NCBI GenBank assembly: GCA_949282745.1
Contig: CASDQM010000019.1
Location: 1 to 64,000 of the forward strand
Direction: 5' to 3'
Length of the DNA: 64,000 nt
From: an uncultured Sutterella sp.
GTDB taxonomy: Bacteria; Pseudomonadota; Gammaproteobacteria; Burkholderiales; Burkholderiaceae_F
The notes under the pieces were generated by a model that was not told the origin of the DNA, searched no databases, and worked only from the letters and a program-made list of their open reading frames with translations. Below are positions 40,754 to 49,950 of this stretch, piece after piece (the first letter of the stretch is position 1; each line of letters opens with the position of its first letter). Both the position numbers and the translations under genes were made by a program.

Positions 40754-41299
40754 ATGAAAAAGCATTTTCTTTTGATGAGCGCCGTTCTTTCGGCCGCGCT
40801 TCTGAGCGGTTGTGCCACGACGGGCTCGACGGGCGGCATGGGGATGCCGGTTCTGACCGGTCACATGCGCTCGGTTTCGATCGTCGATTCGTCCGAACGC
40901 ATCAAGCTCGACACCAAGGTGTCGCTCTCCGACATCATCGCGTTTGCGGAAAATCTGACGAACAAGATGCTCTCGACCCCGGTGATCTCCAAGGCGAAGA
41001 AGCCGCCGCGCATCGTCGTGGGGAACCTGCGCCAGAACACGCATGACGAAAACCTGCGCGTGCAGGACATCCAGGACCGCATCCAGGAAGTGCTGCTGAA
41101 TTCGGGCGCCGTGCGCGTGCTCGACAGCTCTGCCACGAGCTTCGACTACATCATGCAGTCGGAAATCACGGACATCGTGACGCGCGCTCCCGACGGTCAG
41201 AAGCTCGTCGACTACACGATGAAGATCAAGCTCTTTACGTTGGACGGCGAACTCGTCGGCCAGTGGTCCGACGACCTGTCGCTCTTCAAGTCCCGCTGA
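40754..41299 (+). CDS. LpoB-like penicillin-binding-protein activator lipoprotein
   Basis: 181 residues with lipobox LSGC (Cys20). The Gly-rich segment TTGSTGGMGMPV precedes the LpoB/CsgG-like domain: KPPRIVVGNLRQNTHDENLRVQDIQDRIQEVLLNSGAVRVLD is the family signature. LpoB reaches through peptidoglycan to activate PBP1b in E. coli. The usual long disordered linker of E. coli LpoB is short here, so the reach would be less. It closes the six-gene envelope locus and is followed by a strong terminator. The fold is shared with the CsgG-like proteins at the head of the locus. Confidence 0.85.
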   Translation: MKKHFLLMSAVLSAALLSGCATTGSTGGMGMPVLTGHMRSVSIVDSSERIKLDTKVSLSDIIAFAENLTNKMLSTPVISKAKKPPRIVVGNLRQNTHDENLRVQDIQDRIQEVLLNSGAVRVLDSSATSFDYIMQSEITDIVTRAPDGQKLVDYTMKIKLFTLDGELVGQWSDDLSLFKSR

Positions 41300-41355
41300 G
41301 CGCTCAAACGAAATCTCCGCGCCGAGTTCGAGAACCGTGCGCGGAGAACGTCTGC

Positions 41356-41397
41356 AACGGGTTCCTTCCGGTCGAAGGGGCCCGTTCGTTTTTTTTT
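41356..41397 (+). terminator. Strong terminator ending the envelope locus
   Basis: AACGGG / CCCGTT (41356-41361 and 41381-41386) with an inner CCTTC/GAAGG pairing, then nine T residues at 41389-41397. An upstream hairpin TCTCCGCGC / GCGCGGAGA (41314-41322 and 41339-41347) precedes it. Confidence 0.92.
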
Positions 41398-41404
41398 CCG
41401 AGCG

Positions 41405-42817
41405 TCAATCCGTGATCGGGATTTCGTCGACCATCTCGGCAAAGGTCACGAGCTTCACGTTGGAGAGTTCCGCCGCACGCCGGCGGCAGGCATCGGTAAA
41501 GCCCGAGCGCGAAAAGACGTAGAGATACCGCTCGGCATAGCGGAATAAGCGGCGTGAGCGAACTTCCAGTGTGTCGAGAACGTCTTCGTCCACGGGATCG
41601 TCCGTCCATCTGCACGCGGCAAAGAGTGCCTTCTGTACGTTTTCCTCGCCCATCAGTTCGATTTCCACTTTCCGCTTCGTTTCCGGATCGGTGCCCCACC
41701 ACGCGGCGAGGTTGTTGAAGAGCAAGGGCGTGTGGGCGCGAATCCGTTGCCGCCACAGCCAGTCGCGGCAGATCTCTGTGAAGACCGGTCCCATGTACGC
41801 GGAGAGATGCGGACGCATTCGTTCGAGCACCGCGTCTTCCGTGCCGCCCCGCGCCAGAATCGGCGTGTTGGGCGCGAAGAACGTACTCCAGAATCGGAGC
41901 AGGTGGTCGGCGATTCTGTACCGGGAACGACGTGACGCCAAAGTTCCGTACGGGATCTCGCGCACGACAAGACCCAACTCCGTGAGCGTGCGAAGAACGC
42001 TCACCGTGGCGGCGCTCTCTTTTCCCAGACGCGACGAGATTTCGCTGATACGCGAAGCGCCCTCGGCGATCGCCAGCAGGGCGGAAAAATAGATTTCAGG
42101 CGCCCGCACTTCCCGCCGCAGGAGGTTGCCGGGTTCTTCCGCGAAAAAGGAGGATTCCGAGAACCAGGCCTTTTTCAGAATTTCGTCGATGCTTCCTTCC
42201 CCGTCGACCTCCTTCAGATAGCAGGGAATGCCGCCGACTGCGCCGTACAAAAGGGCGGCTTCTTCCGACGTGCGATGCGGGAGAAACGCTCGGGCGTCGA
42301 AAAAGTTGAGAGGCCGCAGTCGAAGCTGTCCGGTTCGGCGCCCGTACAGAGGGGCGGAATAGTTGAGGGTTTCCTTCTCCATGGTCGGGACGGGCGAACC
42401 GCAGAGAAGGAGCATCATCTTCGAGCTTTTGTGATGGCGGTCGATCAAGTACTGCAGAACGGAGGCAAGACTGCGGTCGGCTCGGGAGGCGAAGGGAAAC
42501 TCGTCGAAAACGATCACGATTCTTTCGTCTCGGCTCCGTCTGAAAAGATATTCGAAGGCAGCATCGTAGTCGACGAAGACGCCTCCCTCGGGTTCCCGCA
42601 GGCCGAACTGGATGGCAAGACTCAAATTTCGCAGATTGACGGCGTTGTCGGCCTCGAGTCCCGTGAAGTAGACGGCCTTCTTGCCTTTGATGAAGCGACG
42701 CAGGAGAGCGCTTTTTCCGACGCGCCTCGGACCGAACACGACCAGAAATTCAAACCGATCCGACGCGAAGCACTCTTCGAGGAATTCGAGTTCGTTGGTG
42801 CGGCCCTTAAACGTCAT
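41405..42817 (-). CDS. Archaeal-type AAA ATPase with C-terminal DUF234-like domain
   Basis: 470 residues from ATG 42817-42815, chosen because AAAGGA lies eight bases upstream; a TTG 21 bases upstream is less likely. Walker A GPRRVGKSALL (29-39) and Walker B IVIVFDEFPF are clear, with a sensor-like LLLCGSPVPTM. A winged-helix part follows (ISEISSRLGKESAATVSVLRTLTELGLV), then the DUF234-type nuclease-like end, with RKVEIELMGEENVQKALFAACRWTDDPVDEDVLDTLE. This last block resembles the E-x-D-x-x-A pattern seen in this family. The function is unknown in the literature known to me. Its leader is AT-rich, suggesting transfer. Confidence 0.85.
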   Translation of the reverse strand: MTFKGRTNELEFLEECFASDRFEFLVVFGPRRVGKSALLRRFIKGKKAVYFTGLEADNAVNLRNLSLAIQFGLREPEGGVFVDYDAAFEYLFRRSRDERIVIVFDEFPFASRADRSLASVLQYLIDRHHKSSKMMLLLCGSPVPTMEKETLNYSAPLYGRRTGQLRLRPLNFFDARAFLPHRTSEEAALLYGAVGGIPCYLKEVDGEGSIDEILKKAWFSESSFFAEEPGNLLRREVRAPEIYFSALLAIAEGASRISEISSRLGKESAATVSVLRTLTELGLVVREIPYGTLASRRSRYRIADHLLRFWSTFFAPNTPILARGGTEDAVLERMRPHLSAYMGPVFTEICRDWLWRQRIRAHTPLLFNNLAAWWGTDPETKRKVEIELMGEENVQKALFAACRWTDDPVDEDVLDTLEVRSRRLFRYAERYLYVFSRSGFTDACRRRAAELSNVKLVTFAEMVDEIPITD

Positions 42818-42889
42818 TGCAAATCCTTTCTTGTTCAATGGAAAAGAAGAAGATGAAGAGGTTCGTGGTTCAATATGGTAGATCGTAAT

Positions 42890-42911
42890 TTAGTAAAGTA
42901 TATTTTACTAA
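42890..42911. promoter_or_regulatory. AT-rich palindrome upstream of the ATPase gene
   Basis: TTAGTAAA (42890-42897) and TTTACTAA (42904-42911) are perfect 8-base arms around GTATAT. The centre may itself be a -10. The flanks (42860-42960) are far more AT-rich than the genes on either side. It lies 73-94 bases before the ATPase ATG and is a good operator candidate, with the binding protein unknown. Confidence 0.55.
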
Positions 42912-42996
42912 TTTCTGATTTAGCAAAGATGATCGGTTTGGTAACACGAAGAGATCTTTGGTGAGGAAAAAACCACATTTCATTCACGGTCATCCC

Positions 42997-43004
42997 GCTA
43001 CAAT
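42997..43004 (+). promoter_or_regulatory. -10 element GCTACAAT before tamA
   Basis: GCTACAAT with TACAAT at 42999-43004, 66 bases before the tamA TTG start. No good -35 is present. Confidence 0.5.
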
Positions 43005-43070
43005 GAGGCGAAGAGTTTTTTCGAAAGGGCATCGGGAGAAGATCCCGAGCCGAAGGCGTGGAGGTGCGAT

Positions 43071-44819
43071 TTGGGTTTTCGCAGAGGCGGGGCGGCCGTC
43101 GTCGGTCTTCTTCTGCTCACCTGTGCCGTGGGCGTACGGGCGGCCGCCTATCGCGTCGACGTCAAGGGGTTGGAAGGCAACCTGGCGCAAAACGTCGACG
43201 TTCAGGTCAAAACTCTGCTCGCGGGGAGCGTCCCCGAAGAGCGGCAGGCTTTTCGCGCCCAGCTTCACCGCGCGATCCGTACGGGCCTGCGCGCGCTCGG
43301 GCACTACCGCCCTGAGATCCGCTACGAATGGGAAAAGAACGCCCAAGGCGAGGAAACCGATCTTCTCCACGTGACGGTCGACCCGGGCGAACCCGTCGTC
43401 GTGTCGGAGACGAGCGTTACCTTCCGCGGGGGCGCGGCCGACGACCGCGCTTTCGAGCGCCTCAAGAGGCGGTTGCCGAAAAAAGGGACCGTGCTCAATC
43501 ATGGCGAATACGAAGACTTCAAGTCGCAGATCGAGGCTGTGGCCGTCCGAAAAGGATACTTTGACGGCGGCTTCAAGCGTAAGGTCCTCGGCGTCGACGC
43601 CGAAAAGCGCGAGGCCTACTGGTGGCTCGAATACGATTCGGGCGAGCGCTACCGCTTCGGCAAAACGACCTTCCAGGGCTCGCAGATCGATGACGACATT
43701 CTGCAGAACCTCGTTCCCTACGAGGAGGGGTCTTACTACAACTCCAACCGCGTCGCCGAACTCAACAGCCGCCTCTCCGAGACGGGGTGGTTCAATTCGG
43801 TGGTGGTCGTGCCGCAGATGGAGGAGGGGCGCGAATCGAAGGTCCTTCCGATGGCCGGGAATCTCACGCCCAAGAGCGCGAATTCCGTGGAAGTGGGCGC
43901 GGGCTTCAGCACCGACGTGGGACCGACCTTCAAGACGACCTGGCGCAAGCCCTGGCTCAACAGCCGCGGCCACAGCCTGACGGGCGTCCTGGACCTCTCG
44001 AGCAAGGAGCAGGAACTCGGCTTCGGCTACAAGCTGCCGCTCGCCGAAAACGCGCTCGAGCAGTACTGGCTCTTTCAGGGCGGCTACAAGCACGAAGACC
44101 TGAACGACACGAAGTCGGACTCGACCATGCTGTCGGCAAGCCGCAACTGGGACTACGAGGACGGTTGGCAGCGCACGGTGAATCTGCGCTGGTCGCTCGA
44201 CAAGTTCACGCAGGCCGACGTCGCCAACACGACGATGCTCATCACGCCGGGCGTCTCGATTTCGCGCACCCGTACGAAGGGCGGCATGATGCCGACCTGG
44301 GGCGATTCGCAACGCTACAGCCTCGACGTCTCGAGCGAATGGTGGGCGTCCGACGTCGACTTCGCCGTCCTGCAGGCGCAGGTCGCGATGATCCGCACCT
44401 TCGCGAAAAAGCACCGCTTCGTGCTGCGCTCCCACTTCGGATGGATCGAGACGAGCCAATTCGATCAGGTGCCGCCGGACCTGCGCTTCTTCGCGGGCGG
44501 CGACCGAAGCGTGCGCGGATACGACTACAAGTCGATTTCTCCCGAAAACGACGAGGGCGAACTCACGGGCGCTTCGCGCCTGGCGGTGGGAAGCATCGAA
44601 TACCAATACAACGTGACGGGGAAATGGTGGGGCGCCGTCTTCGTCGACGCGGGCGAAGCCGTCAACGACTTCAACAGCCGCGACTTCAAGATCGGGGCGG
44701 GCGTCGGCGTGCGCTGGGCATCGCCCCTCGGTCCCATCAAATTCGACATCGCCCGCCCGGTGAGTGACCGGGAAGAAAAGGGCTGGCAGTTTTACATCGG
44801 ACTTGGGCCCGAACTATGA
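43071..44819 (+). CDS. tamA: Translocation and assembly module outer-membrane protein TamA
   Basis: 582 residues from a TTG start at 43071 (GGAGGTG at the right distance); no ATG or GTG fits in frame. It has a Sec signal (VVGLLLLTCAVGVRA-AA), then three POTRA-like domains (~25-265, with YRVDVKGLEGNLAQNV and RKGYFDGGFKRKVLGVD). A C-terminal 16-strand-type barrel follows, with the BamA-superfamily signature RFFAGGDRSVRGYDY and the end FYIGLGPEL. TamA-TamB move lipids and help insert some barrel proteins. The stop overlaps tamB by four bases. Confidence 0.93.
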   Translation: MGFRRGGAAVVGLLLLTCAVGVRAAAYRVDVKGLEGNLAQNVDVQVKTLLAGSVPEERQAFRAQLHRAIRTGLRALGHYRPEIRYEWEKNAQGEETDLLHVTVDPGEPVVVSETSVTFRGGAADDRAFERLKRRLPKKGTVLNHGEYEDFKSQIEAVAVRKGYFDGGFKRKVLGVDAEKREAYWWLEYDSGERYRFGKTTFQGSQIDDDILQNLVPYEEGSYYNSNRVAELNSRLSETGWFNSVVVVPQMEEGRESKVLPMAGNLTPKSANSVEVGAGFSTDVGPTFKTTWRKPWLNSRGHSLTGVLDLSSKEQELGFGYKLPLAENALEQYWLFQGGYKHEDLNDTKSDSTMLSASRNWDYEDGWQRTVNLRWSLDKFTQADVANTTMLITPGVSISRTRTKGGMMPTWGDSQRYSLDVSSEWWASDVDFAVLQAQVAMIRTFAKKHRFVLRSHFGWIETSQFDQVPPDLRFFAGGDRSVRGYDYKSISPENDEGELTGASRLAVGSIEYQYNVTGKWWGAVFVDAGEAVNDFNSRDFKIGAGVGVRWASPLGPIKFDIARPVSDREEKGWQFYIGLGPEL

Positions 44820-47800
44820 AGTGGAAGCGTTATCAGTTGATCGGCATGGGAGCGGGCGCCTTCGTCTTCGCGACGGTGGCGGCGGTCTCCTTTTTGCTCG
44901 GTACGTCGACGGGTTTGCGCGTCCTCTCAAGCGGCGCCGAATGGGCGGTCGACGGCCTCAAGGTGGGCGACGTCTCGGGGTCGCTTCTGCATCTGCGGCT
45001 CTCGGACGTTCGCTACGAAGCGCCGGGGATCCGCTTCCGGGCCGACAACTTTTCCTACGACGTGACGGGACGCGCCGTCTTCTCGAACCGACTCGTCGTC
45101 GACGACGTCCGTCTCACGGGGGCGGAAGTCGTCGTGCGCACGAAGGAGTTTCCGCCTTCTGCCGACACGCCTGAGGAGCCCTCGACGCCGCTCACGGAGC
45201 TGCGCGCGCCGATTCCGTTCTTCCTCAACAACCTCACGGTCGCCGACGTCTCGGTGGACGTCGATGAAACGCGGGTCAGCTGGCGCGACTTCCAAGTCGC
45301 GGGCCGGTGGTTCGAGCGCGGCGTGACGATCTCGAACGCGGCGCTCACGGGCGTTCGCGTGTCGATGCCCGAAGCCAAGAACGAAATGTCGAATCCCGCG
45401 CCGGAGGTCGATAAGCCTGCCGCTCCGACGGAAGAATCGACGTCCGTCGTGGCCGTCGCGGTTTCCGACAAAACGGAAACGGCCGGCGGGCCGCAGGAAA
45501 ACGCGGCTTCGGCTCCGACGAGCGAAACGAATGCCGCCGCTTCTGCAAAAGCCGATGTGCCCGATGCGGCGTCGACGGACAAAGCTTCCGAAAGTGCGGC
45601 CGAAGCCCCCGCTCAATCTCCCGTCAAAGAGCTCGCCCAACCCCTCGGCGAACGCCTCACGGCGCTTTTCTCGAAACCCTTGTTGCCGGCGCTTCCCGAA
45701 GTGCGTCTGCCGGTCGACATCGCGCTTGAAAACCTCACGATCGCCGATGTCGAGGCAATGGGCAATCGACTCGAAACGCTGCACGCCCGGGCCGCCTGGC
45801 AAGAAAACGTCCTCACGGTCTCGCGCTTCGAAGTGAAGGGTGAAGCCTCGGGCGCGAAGGCCGAAGGGTCTCTTACGGGGGACGTGGCGCTCACGGGCGC
45901 GTGGACGAGCGATTTGACGCTTAACGCGCGCGCCGCCTTCGGGACGCCCGAGACCCCGCAGTCGGTCGCCGTGAAGGCGAGACTTGCGGGCGGTCTGCTC
46001 GAGACGATGCGCTTGGACACCGAAATCGACGCGGCGATTCCCGCGCCGCTCAAGTTCCACGTGACGGGCGAAGCGTCGCCCGCCAAGGCGGGACTTCCTT
46101 TGTCGCTCACGGTACGCAGTCCGGGCTTCTCGCAGGACGCTCTCACGCTCTCGAACGTCGACGTCGAACTCGCCGGAGCGGCCGTCGACTACACGCTCAA
46201 GGCCCGCACGCATCTGAAGGTCGACAAGATCACCGAGGGCGATCTGACGGTCGAAGGAAAGGGGACGGAACTCGCGGCGTCGCTCACCGCGCTTACGCTT
46301 GCGACCGACCGCGGAACGGCCGTCTTCTCGGGCGACGTCGACTGGCGCGACGCCGTGCGCTGGCAAACGGACCTCAAGATCGAAGGACTCGACACGGGTA
46401 CGCTCATCTTCCCGAAGGCGCCGATCCGGCTTTCGGGCGACATGCAGACGAAGGGCATCGTGAAGGGCTCGGAGTGGGCCGCGTCGCTCACGGGCGTTGA
46501 CCTCCAGGGCACGATTCAGAAGGCGCCCCTCGGACTCAAGGGTTCCTTCGGGATGACGAGCGACGGGAGTTTCCTTTCGCCCGGCCTGGACCTGCAGCTC
46601 GGCATCAACACGGTGCACCTGCACGGCGAAGTGAAGGTGGCCGACGGGAAACAACGCTTCAACATCGAGTCGACGATCAACGCGCCCGACTTCAGCCGAG
46701 CCATTCCCGGGGCTACCGGACGCGCCGAAGGACATTTCCATCTGAAGGGCCGTCCGATCTTCCCGATTCTCGACGTCGACATCCGCGCGTCGAACCTGTC
46801 GTTCGCCGACTACGCCCTGAAGAGCCTGCGCCTCAAAGGCGGCATCGCGCAGGGAAAGGAAATGATGGGGGACGTCACGCTCACTGCGGCGAATCTCACC
46901 GTTCCCGGCGTGACGCTCACCGAAGCGAACGCGCGCCTTCGCGGCAAGGAGCGCAAGCACGACCTGACGCTCTCCTGGGCGGGAACGCCCGTGAGCGGCG
47001 AAATGAAGCTTTCGGGCGACTTCTTGCGAGACGCTGCGACCTGGGAAGGGGGCGTCACGAGCGCCGCCTTCCAAACGCCCGCGGGCGATGTGAAGCTTGC
47101 GAAGCGCCTTGCGCTTCGCTATCAGAACGCTTCGCAGTCCCTGCGCGTGGGTGCGCACTGCTGGCGGCACGAGAGCGCCGAAGTGTGCCTTGCGAAGACG
47201 GCCGACGTGGACCTGAGCGGCAAGAAGGCCTTCCCCGTGCGGCTTGCGCTCGAGCGCTTTGATCTCGGCTACCTGCGCGACAAGCTTCCCCGCAGAACGC
47301 TTCTTGAGGGCGTCATCAAGGGGACGGCTGACCTCACGGTGCCGGCGGGCTTCTCGGGCGTTCCGCAGGGCCGCGTCACGCTCGAGAGCGTCGGCCTCAA
47401 GGGAACGATCCAGATGCCCGAAGAGGACTTCGTGCTCGGATTCGACGCCTTCACCCTGGCGGGAGAACTGCGCGAAAAGCGCATTTCGCTCGACTGGCTT
47501 CTCGACATTGCCGGAAACGGTCAACTCTCGGGATCCGCTTCGGTGACGGAGCCCCTGGGCGAAAAGAAGCTTGAGGGGACGCTCCGCATGGAGGACCTCT
47601 CGGTCGCGATGGTGAATCCGCTCCTCTCCGCTGGCGAAAAGGCCGAGGGCGTGATCTTCGGCGATCTGCACTTCGGCGGCACGCTCCTTGCGCCCACGCT
47701 CACGGGCGAAACGGGGATCCGGGACGCGCGCGTCGACAGTACGAAGTTGCCCTTCGAGATGCTGCCGAGCTATGTGACGCTTCGCTTCGGCGGACGGGAT

Positions 47801-48850
47801 TCTGTCCTCGAAGGGCTGCTCAAAACCCCGAAGGGCGAAGTGAACATCGCGGGGAACGCCTCGTGGGAGACGCTCGAAGCCTGGCGCGCGAAGGTGTCGG
47901 TAAAGAGCAAGACCCTGCGTCTGACGGTCCCGCCGATGGCGGAGCTCGATCTCTCCACCTACGTGAGCTTTGAAGCGCTCCCCGAGAAGTACCGCCTCGA
48001 AGGGCTCCTTTCGGTGCCCTGGGCGCGGATCACCGTGCAGGAGCTCCCCGAATCCGCGGTTGCGGTGTCCGAGGACGAGGTGCGGCTCGACCGTCCGGGA
48101 TCCTGGCGCAAGGCCGCGGACGCCAACAAGAAGTCCGTGCCGCTCGAGAGCGCGCTCTTCATCGTCGTGGGCGACGACGTGCGCGTCGACGCCATGGGGC
48201 TCAAGGCGCGGCTCACGGGCAAACTCAACGTCGCGCAGACGCAGAATTCGCTCGGGTTGAACGGCCAGATCACCGTTCCTTTTGGACAGTTCCGCGCCTA
48301 CGGACAGGACCTGATCGTGCGAAAGGGCGAATTCCTCTTCTCGGGCCCGATCTCGAATCCGCTTCTCACGATCGAAGCCGTGCGCAATCCCGAACGAACG
48401 GCCGACGACGTCGTCGCGGGCGTGCGCGTGACCGGAACGGTACAGCGTCCGAAGGCCGTGATTTTCTCGGAACCCGCCTTGAGCGAGCAGGAGGCCTTCA
48501 GCTACCTGATCCGAGGCGAGGGGCTCGATCCCTCGGGCGACACGGACAACTCGGCGATCACGTCGGCCCTGATCGGGCTCGGCCTGAGTCAGGGCTCGGG
48601 TCTTCTCACCGAAGTGGGCGACGCCATCGGCCTCACCGACTTCGGGATCGACACCGAAGGGGCGGGCGACAGCTCGCAGGTGGTCGTGAGCGCCTACGTG
48701 CTCCCGGGCCTCAAGGTGAAGTACGGCGTCGGACTCTTCGATTCGCTCGCGACGATCACGCTTCGCTACCGGCTCCTGCCGAGACTCTACCTCGAAGCCG
48801 CCTCGGGAGTCGATCAGGCGCTCAATGTCCTCTATCAGTTCGACTTCTAA
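44816..48850 (+). CDS. tamB: Translocation and assembly module protein TamB
   Basis: 1344 residues, overlapping tamA by four bases. An N-terminal anchor helix (GMGAGAFVFATVAAVSFLLG) is followed by a very long beta-rich AsmA-like/lipid-groove chain. The C-terminal TamB (DUF490) domain has GQFRAYGQDLIVRKGEFLFSG, PISNPLLTIEAVRNPERT and the ending LPRLYLEAASGVDQALNVLYQFDF. An Ala/Ser/Glu/Thr-rich low-complexity insert lies at ~188-275, which is unusual in TamB and could be a flexible periplasmic linker. TamB spans the envelope and docks on TamA. Confidence 0.94.
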   Translation: MKWKRYQLIGMGAGAFVFATVAAVSFLLGTSTGLRVLSSGAEWAVDGLKVGDVSGSLLHLRLSDVRYEAPGIRFRADNFSYDVTGRAVFSNRLVVDDVRLTGAEVVVRTKEFPPSADTPEEPSTPLTELRAPIPFFLNNLTVADVSVDVDETRVSWRDFQVAGRWFERGVTISNAALTGVRVSMPEAKNEMSNPAPEVDKPAAPTEESTSVVAVAVSDKTETAGGPQENAASAPTSETNAAASAKADVPDAASTDKASESAAEAPAQSPVKELAQPLGERLTALFSKPLLPALPEVRLPVDIALENLTIADVEAMGNRLETLHARAAWQENVLTVSRFEVKGEASGAKAEGSLTGDVALTGAWTSDLTLNARAAFGTPETPQSVAVKARLAGGLLETMRLDTEIDAAIPAPLKFHVTGEASPAKAGLPLSLTVRSPGFSQDALTLSNVDVELAGAAVDYTLKARTHLKVDKITEGDLTVEGKGTELAASLTALTLATDRGTAVFSGDVDWRDAVRWQTDLKIEGLDTGTLIFPKAPIRLSGDMQTKGIVKGSEWAASLTGVDLQGTIQKAPLGLKGSFGMTSDGSFLSPGLDLQLGINTVHLHGEVKVADGKQRFNIESTINAPDFSRAIPGATGRAEGHFHLKGRPIFPILDVDIRASNLSFADYALKSLRLKGGIAQGKEMMGDVTLTAANLTVPGVTLTEANARLRGKERKHDLTLSWAGTPVSGEMKLSGDFLRDAATWEGGVTSAAFQTPAGDVKLAKRLALRYQNASQSLRVGAHCWRHESAEVCLAKTADVDLSGKKAFPVRLALERFDLGYLRDKLPRRTLLEGVIKGTADLTVPAGFSGVPQGRVTLESVGLKGTIQMPEEDFVLGFDAFTLAGELREKRISLDWLLDIAGNGQLSGSASVTEPLGEKKLEGTLRMEDLSVAMVNPLLSAGEKAEGVIFGDLHFGGTLLAPTLTGETGIRDARVDSTKLPFEMLPSYVTLRFGGRDSVLEGLLKTPKGEVNIAGNASWETLEAWRAKVSVKSKTLRLTVPPMAELDLSTYVSFEALPEKYRLEGLLSVPWARITVQELPESAVAVSEDEVRLDRPGSWRKAADANKKSVPLESALFIVVGDDVRVDAMGLKARLTGKLNVAQTQNSLGLNGQITVPFGQFRAYGQDLIVRKGEFLFSGPISNPLLTIEAVRNPERTADDVVAGVRVTGTVQRPKAVIFSEPALSEQEAFSYLIRGEGLDPSGDTDNSAITSALIGLGLSQGSGLLTEVGDAIGLTDFGIDTEGAGDSSQVVVSAYVLPGLKVKYGVGLFDSLATITLRYRLLPRLYLEAASGVDQALNVLYQFDF

Positions 48851-48864
48851 GGACTAACCCGAAG

Positions 48865-48904
48865 AAAATCGGCGCGAAGGGCAGGGTTCCCCGCGCCGAT
48901 TTTG
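48865..48904 (+). terminator. Terminator of tamA-tamB
   Basis: AAAATCGGCGCG / CGCGCCGATTTT (48865-48876 and 48892-48903), a 12-base perfect stem with a short T-run, 15 bases after the tamB stop. Confidence 0.85.
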
Positions 48905-48972
48905 TTAGACTGTTTCTCCGTTGGTTCCGGGACTCCTCCGGCGCAAACCGCTCATCCCACTCGGGAGAAGAC

Positions 48973-49011
48973 GTTTCGCGAAAGCTTCGCACGGCGGCGC
49001 TTTCGCGAAAC
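48973..49011 (+). promoter_or_regulatory. Double TTTCGCGAAA element before the formate-channel gene
   Basis: The 10-base palindrome TTTCGCGAAA occurs at 48974-48983 and 49001-49010. Extended, the two copies form perfect 13-base arms (48973-48985 and 48999-49011), so the mRNA can also fold a strong hairpin ending just before the ribosome site (TAAGGAG). It could be a paired operator or a leader hairpin. Confidence 0.6.
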
Positions 49012-49029
49012 AACTTTAAGGAGCCGTTC

Positions 49030-49839
49030 ATGGAAACCAATTCTCGTCCCGATGCGCTGACGACCGTCGAAGTCCTGGAAAAGGTCCTCTCGGGGGCCGT
49101 CGTGAAGACTTCTCTTCCGCTCGGAAGGCAGCTGCCGCTTGCCTTTCTCGCGGGGCTCTACATCGGGTTGGGCGGTCTTTTCGCCACTCTATTCCTCTCG
49201 GACGCGAGTCTCTCTTTTGCCGTGCAGCGGTTCTGCGCGGGCGCCGTCTTTTCGCTCGGCCTCTCGCTCGTCCTCGTCGCGGGCGCAGAACTCTACACGG
49301 GCAACACCATGATCGCGGCGGGTGCCGCGGAAGGCCGCATCACCTGGGGCGCGACGGTCCTCAACTGGGTGCGCGTGTGGCTCGGAAACGCCCTCGGCGC
49401 GCTCACGCTCGTGGCGCTCGTCTTCTTCGCGCACACGGCTGACCTCGGTCCCATGGCGAACGGCATGCTGGGCGTCGCCGCAGGGAAACTCTCCGCGGGA
49501 TGGTTCACGATCTTCGTGAAGGGGATCCTCTGCAATCTCCTCGTGTGCCTCGGCGTCTGGATGGGCTATGCGGGCCGCAGCGTCGCCGACAAGGTGTTGG
49601 GCGTCCTCCTTCCTGTCTCGGCCTTCGTGGCGCTCGGCTTCGAGCACTGCGTCGCGAACCTCTACTTCCTGCCGCTCTCGATGGTGCTTTCCGCTTCGGA
49701 CTATGTCGCCGAAGGGATCGATCCGGCGCTCTTCACCTGGGCGAACGTCGCCAAAAATCTCACGGCGGCGACGCTCGGCAATACGGTCGCGGGCGTCACG
49801 CTTGCGATGCTCTACCGCGCGGCCTGCGCGAAGCGTTGA
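49030..49839 (+). CDS. Formate/nitrite transporter family channel (FocA/NirC-like)
   Basis: 269 residues with AAGGAG upstream. Six hydrophobic helices are visible; the family signatures AELYTGNTM (second repeat loop), KGILCNLLVCLGVWMGYAGRSVADK and GFEHCVANLYFLPL are all present. It forms a pentameric channel for formate, nitrite or hydrosulfide; the subtype is not decided by sequence alone. No pyruvate-formate lyase or formate dehydrogenase gene is in view. Its paired palindromes upstream suggest tight regulation. Monocistronic; the next gene starts 111 bases later. Confidence 0.92.
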   Translation: METNSRPDALTTVEVLEKVLSGAVVKTSLPLGRQLPLAFLAGLYIGLGGLFATLFLSDASLSFAVQRFCAGAVFSLGLSLVLVAGAELYTGNTMIAAGAAEGRITWGATVLNWVRVWLGNALGALTLVALVFFAHTADLGPMANGMLGVAAGKLSAGWFTIFVKGILCNLLVCLGVWMGYAGRSVADKVLGVLLPVSAFVALGFEHCVANLYFLPLSMVLSASDYVAEGIDPALFTWANVAKNLTAATLGNTVAGVTLAMLYRAACAKR

Positions 49840-49950
49840 GAAGGGGCCCGCTGACGCGCTCGGACAGGAATCGGGCGCAATGCGGTATCATCTTCTTCAT
49901 CTTTTGCGCAGAAAACGCGGAGCGAGGGGGCTCGGTCCGCGACAAGAACG

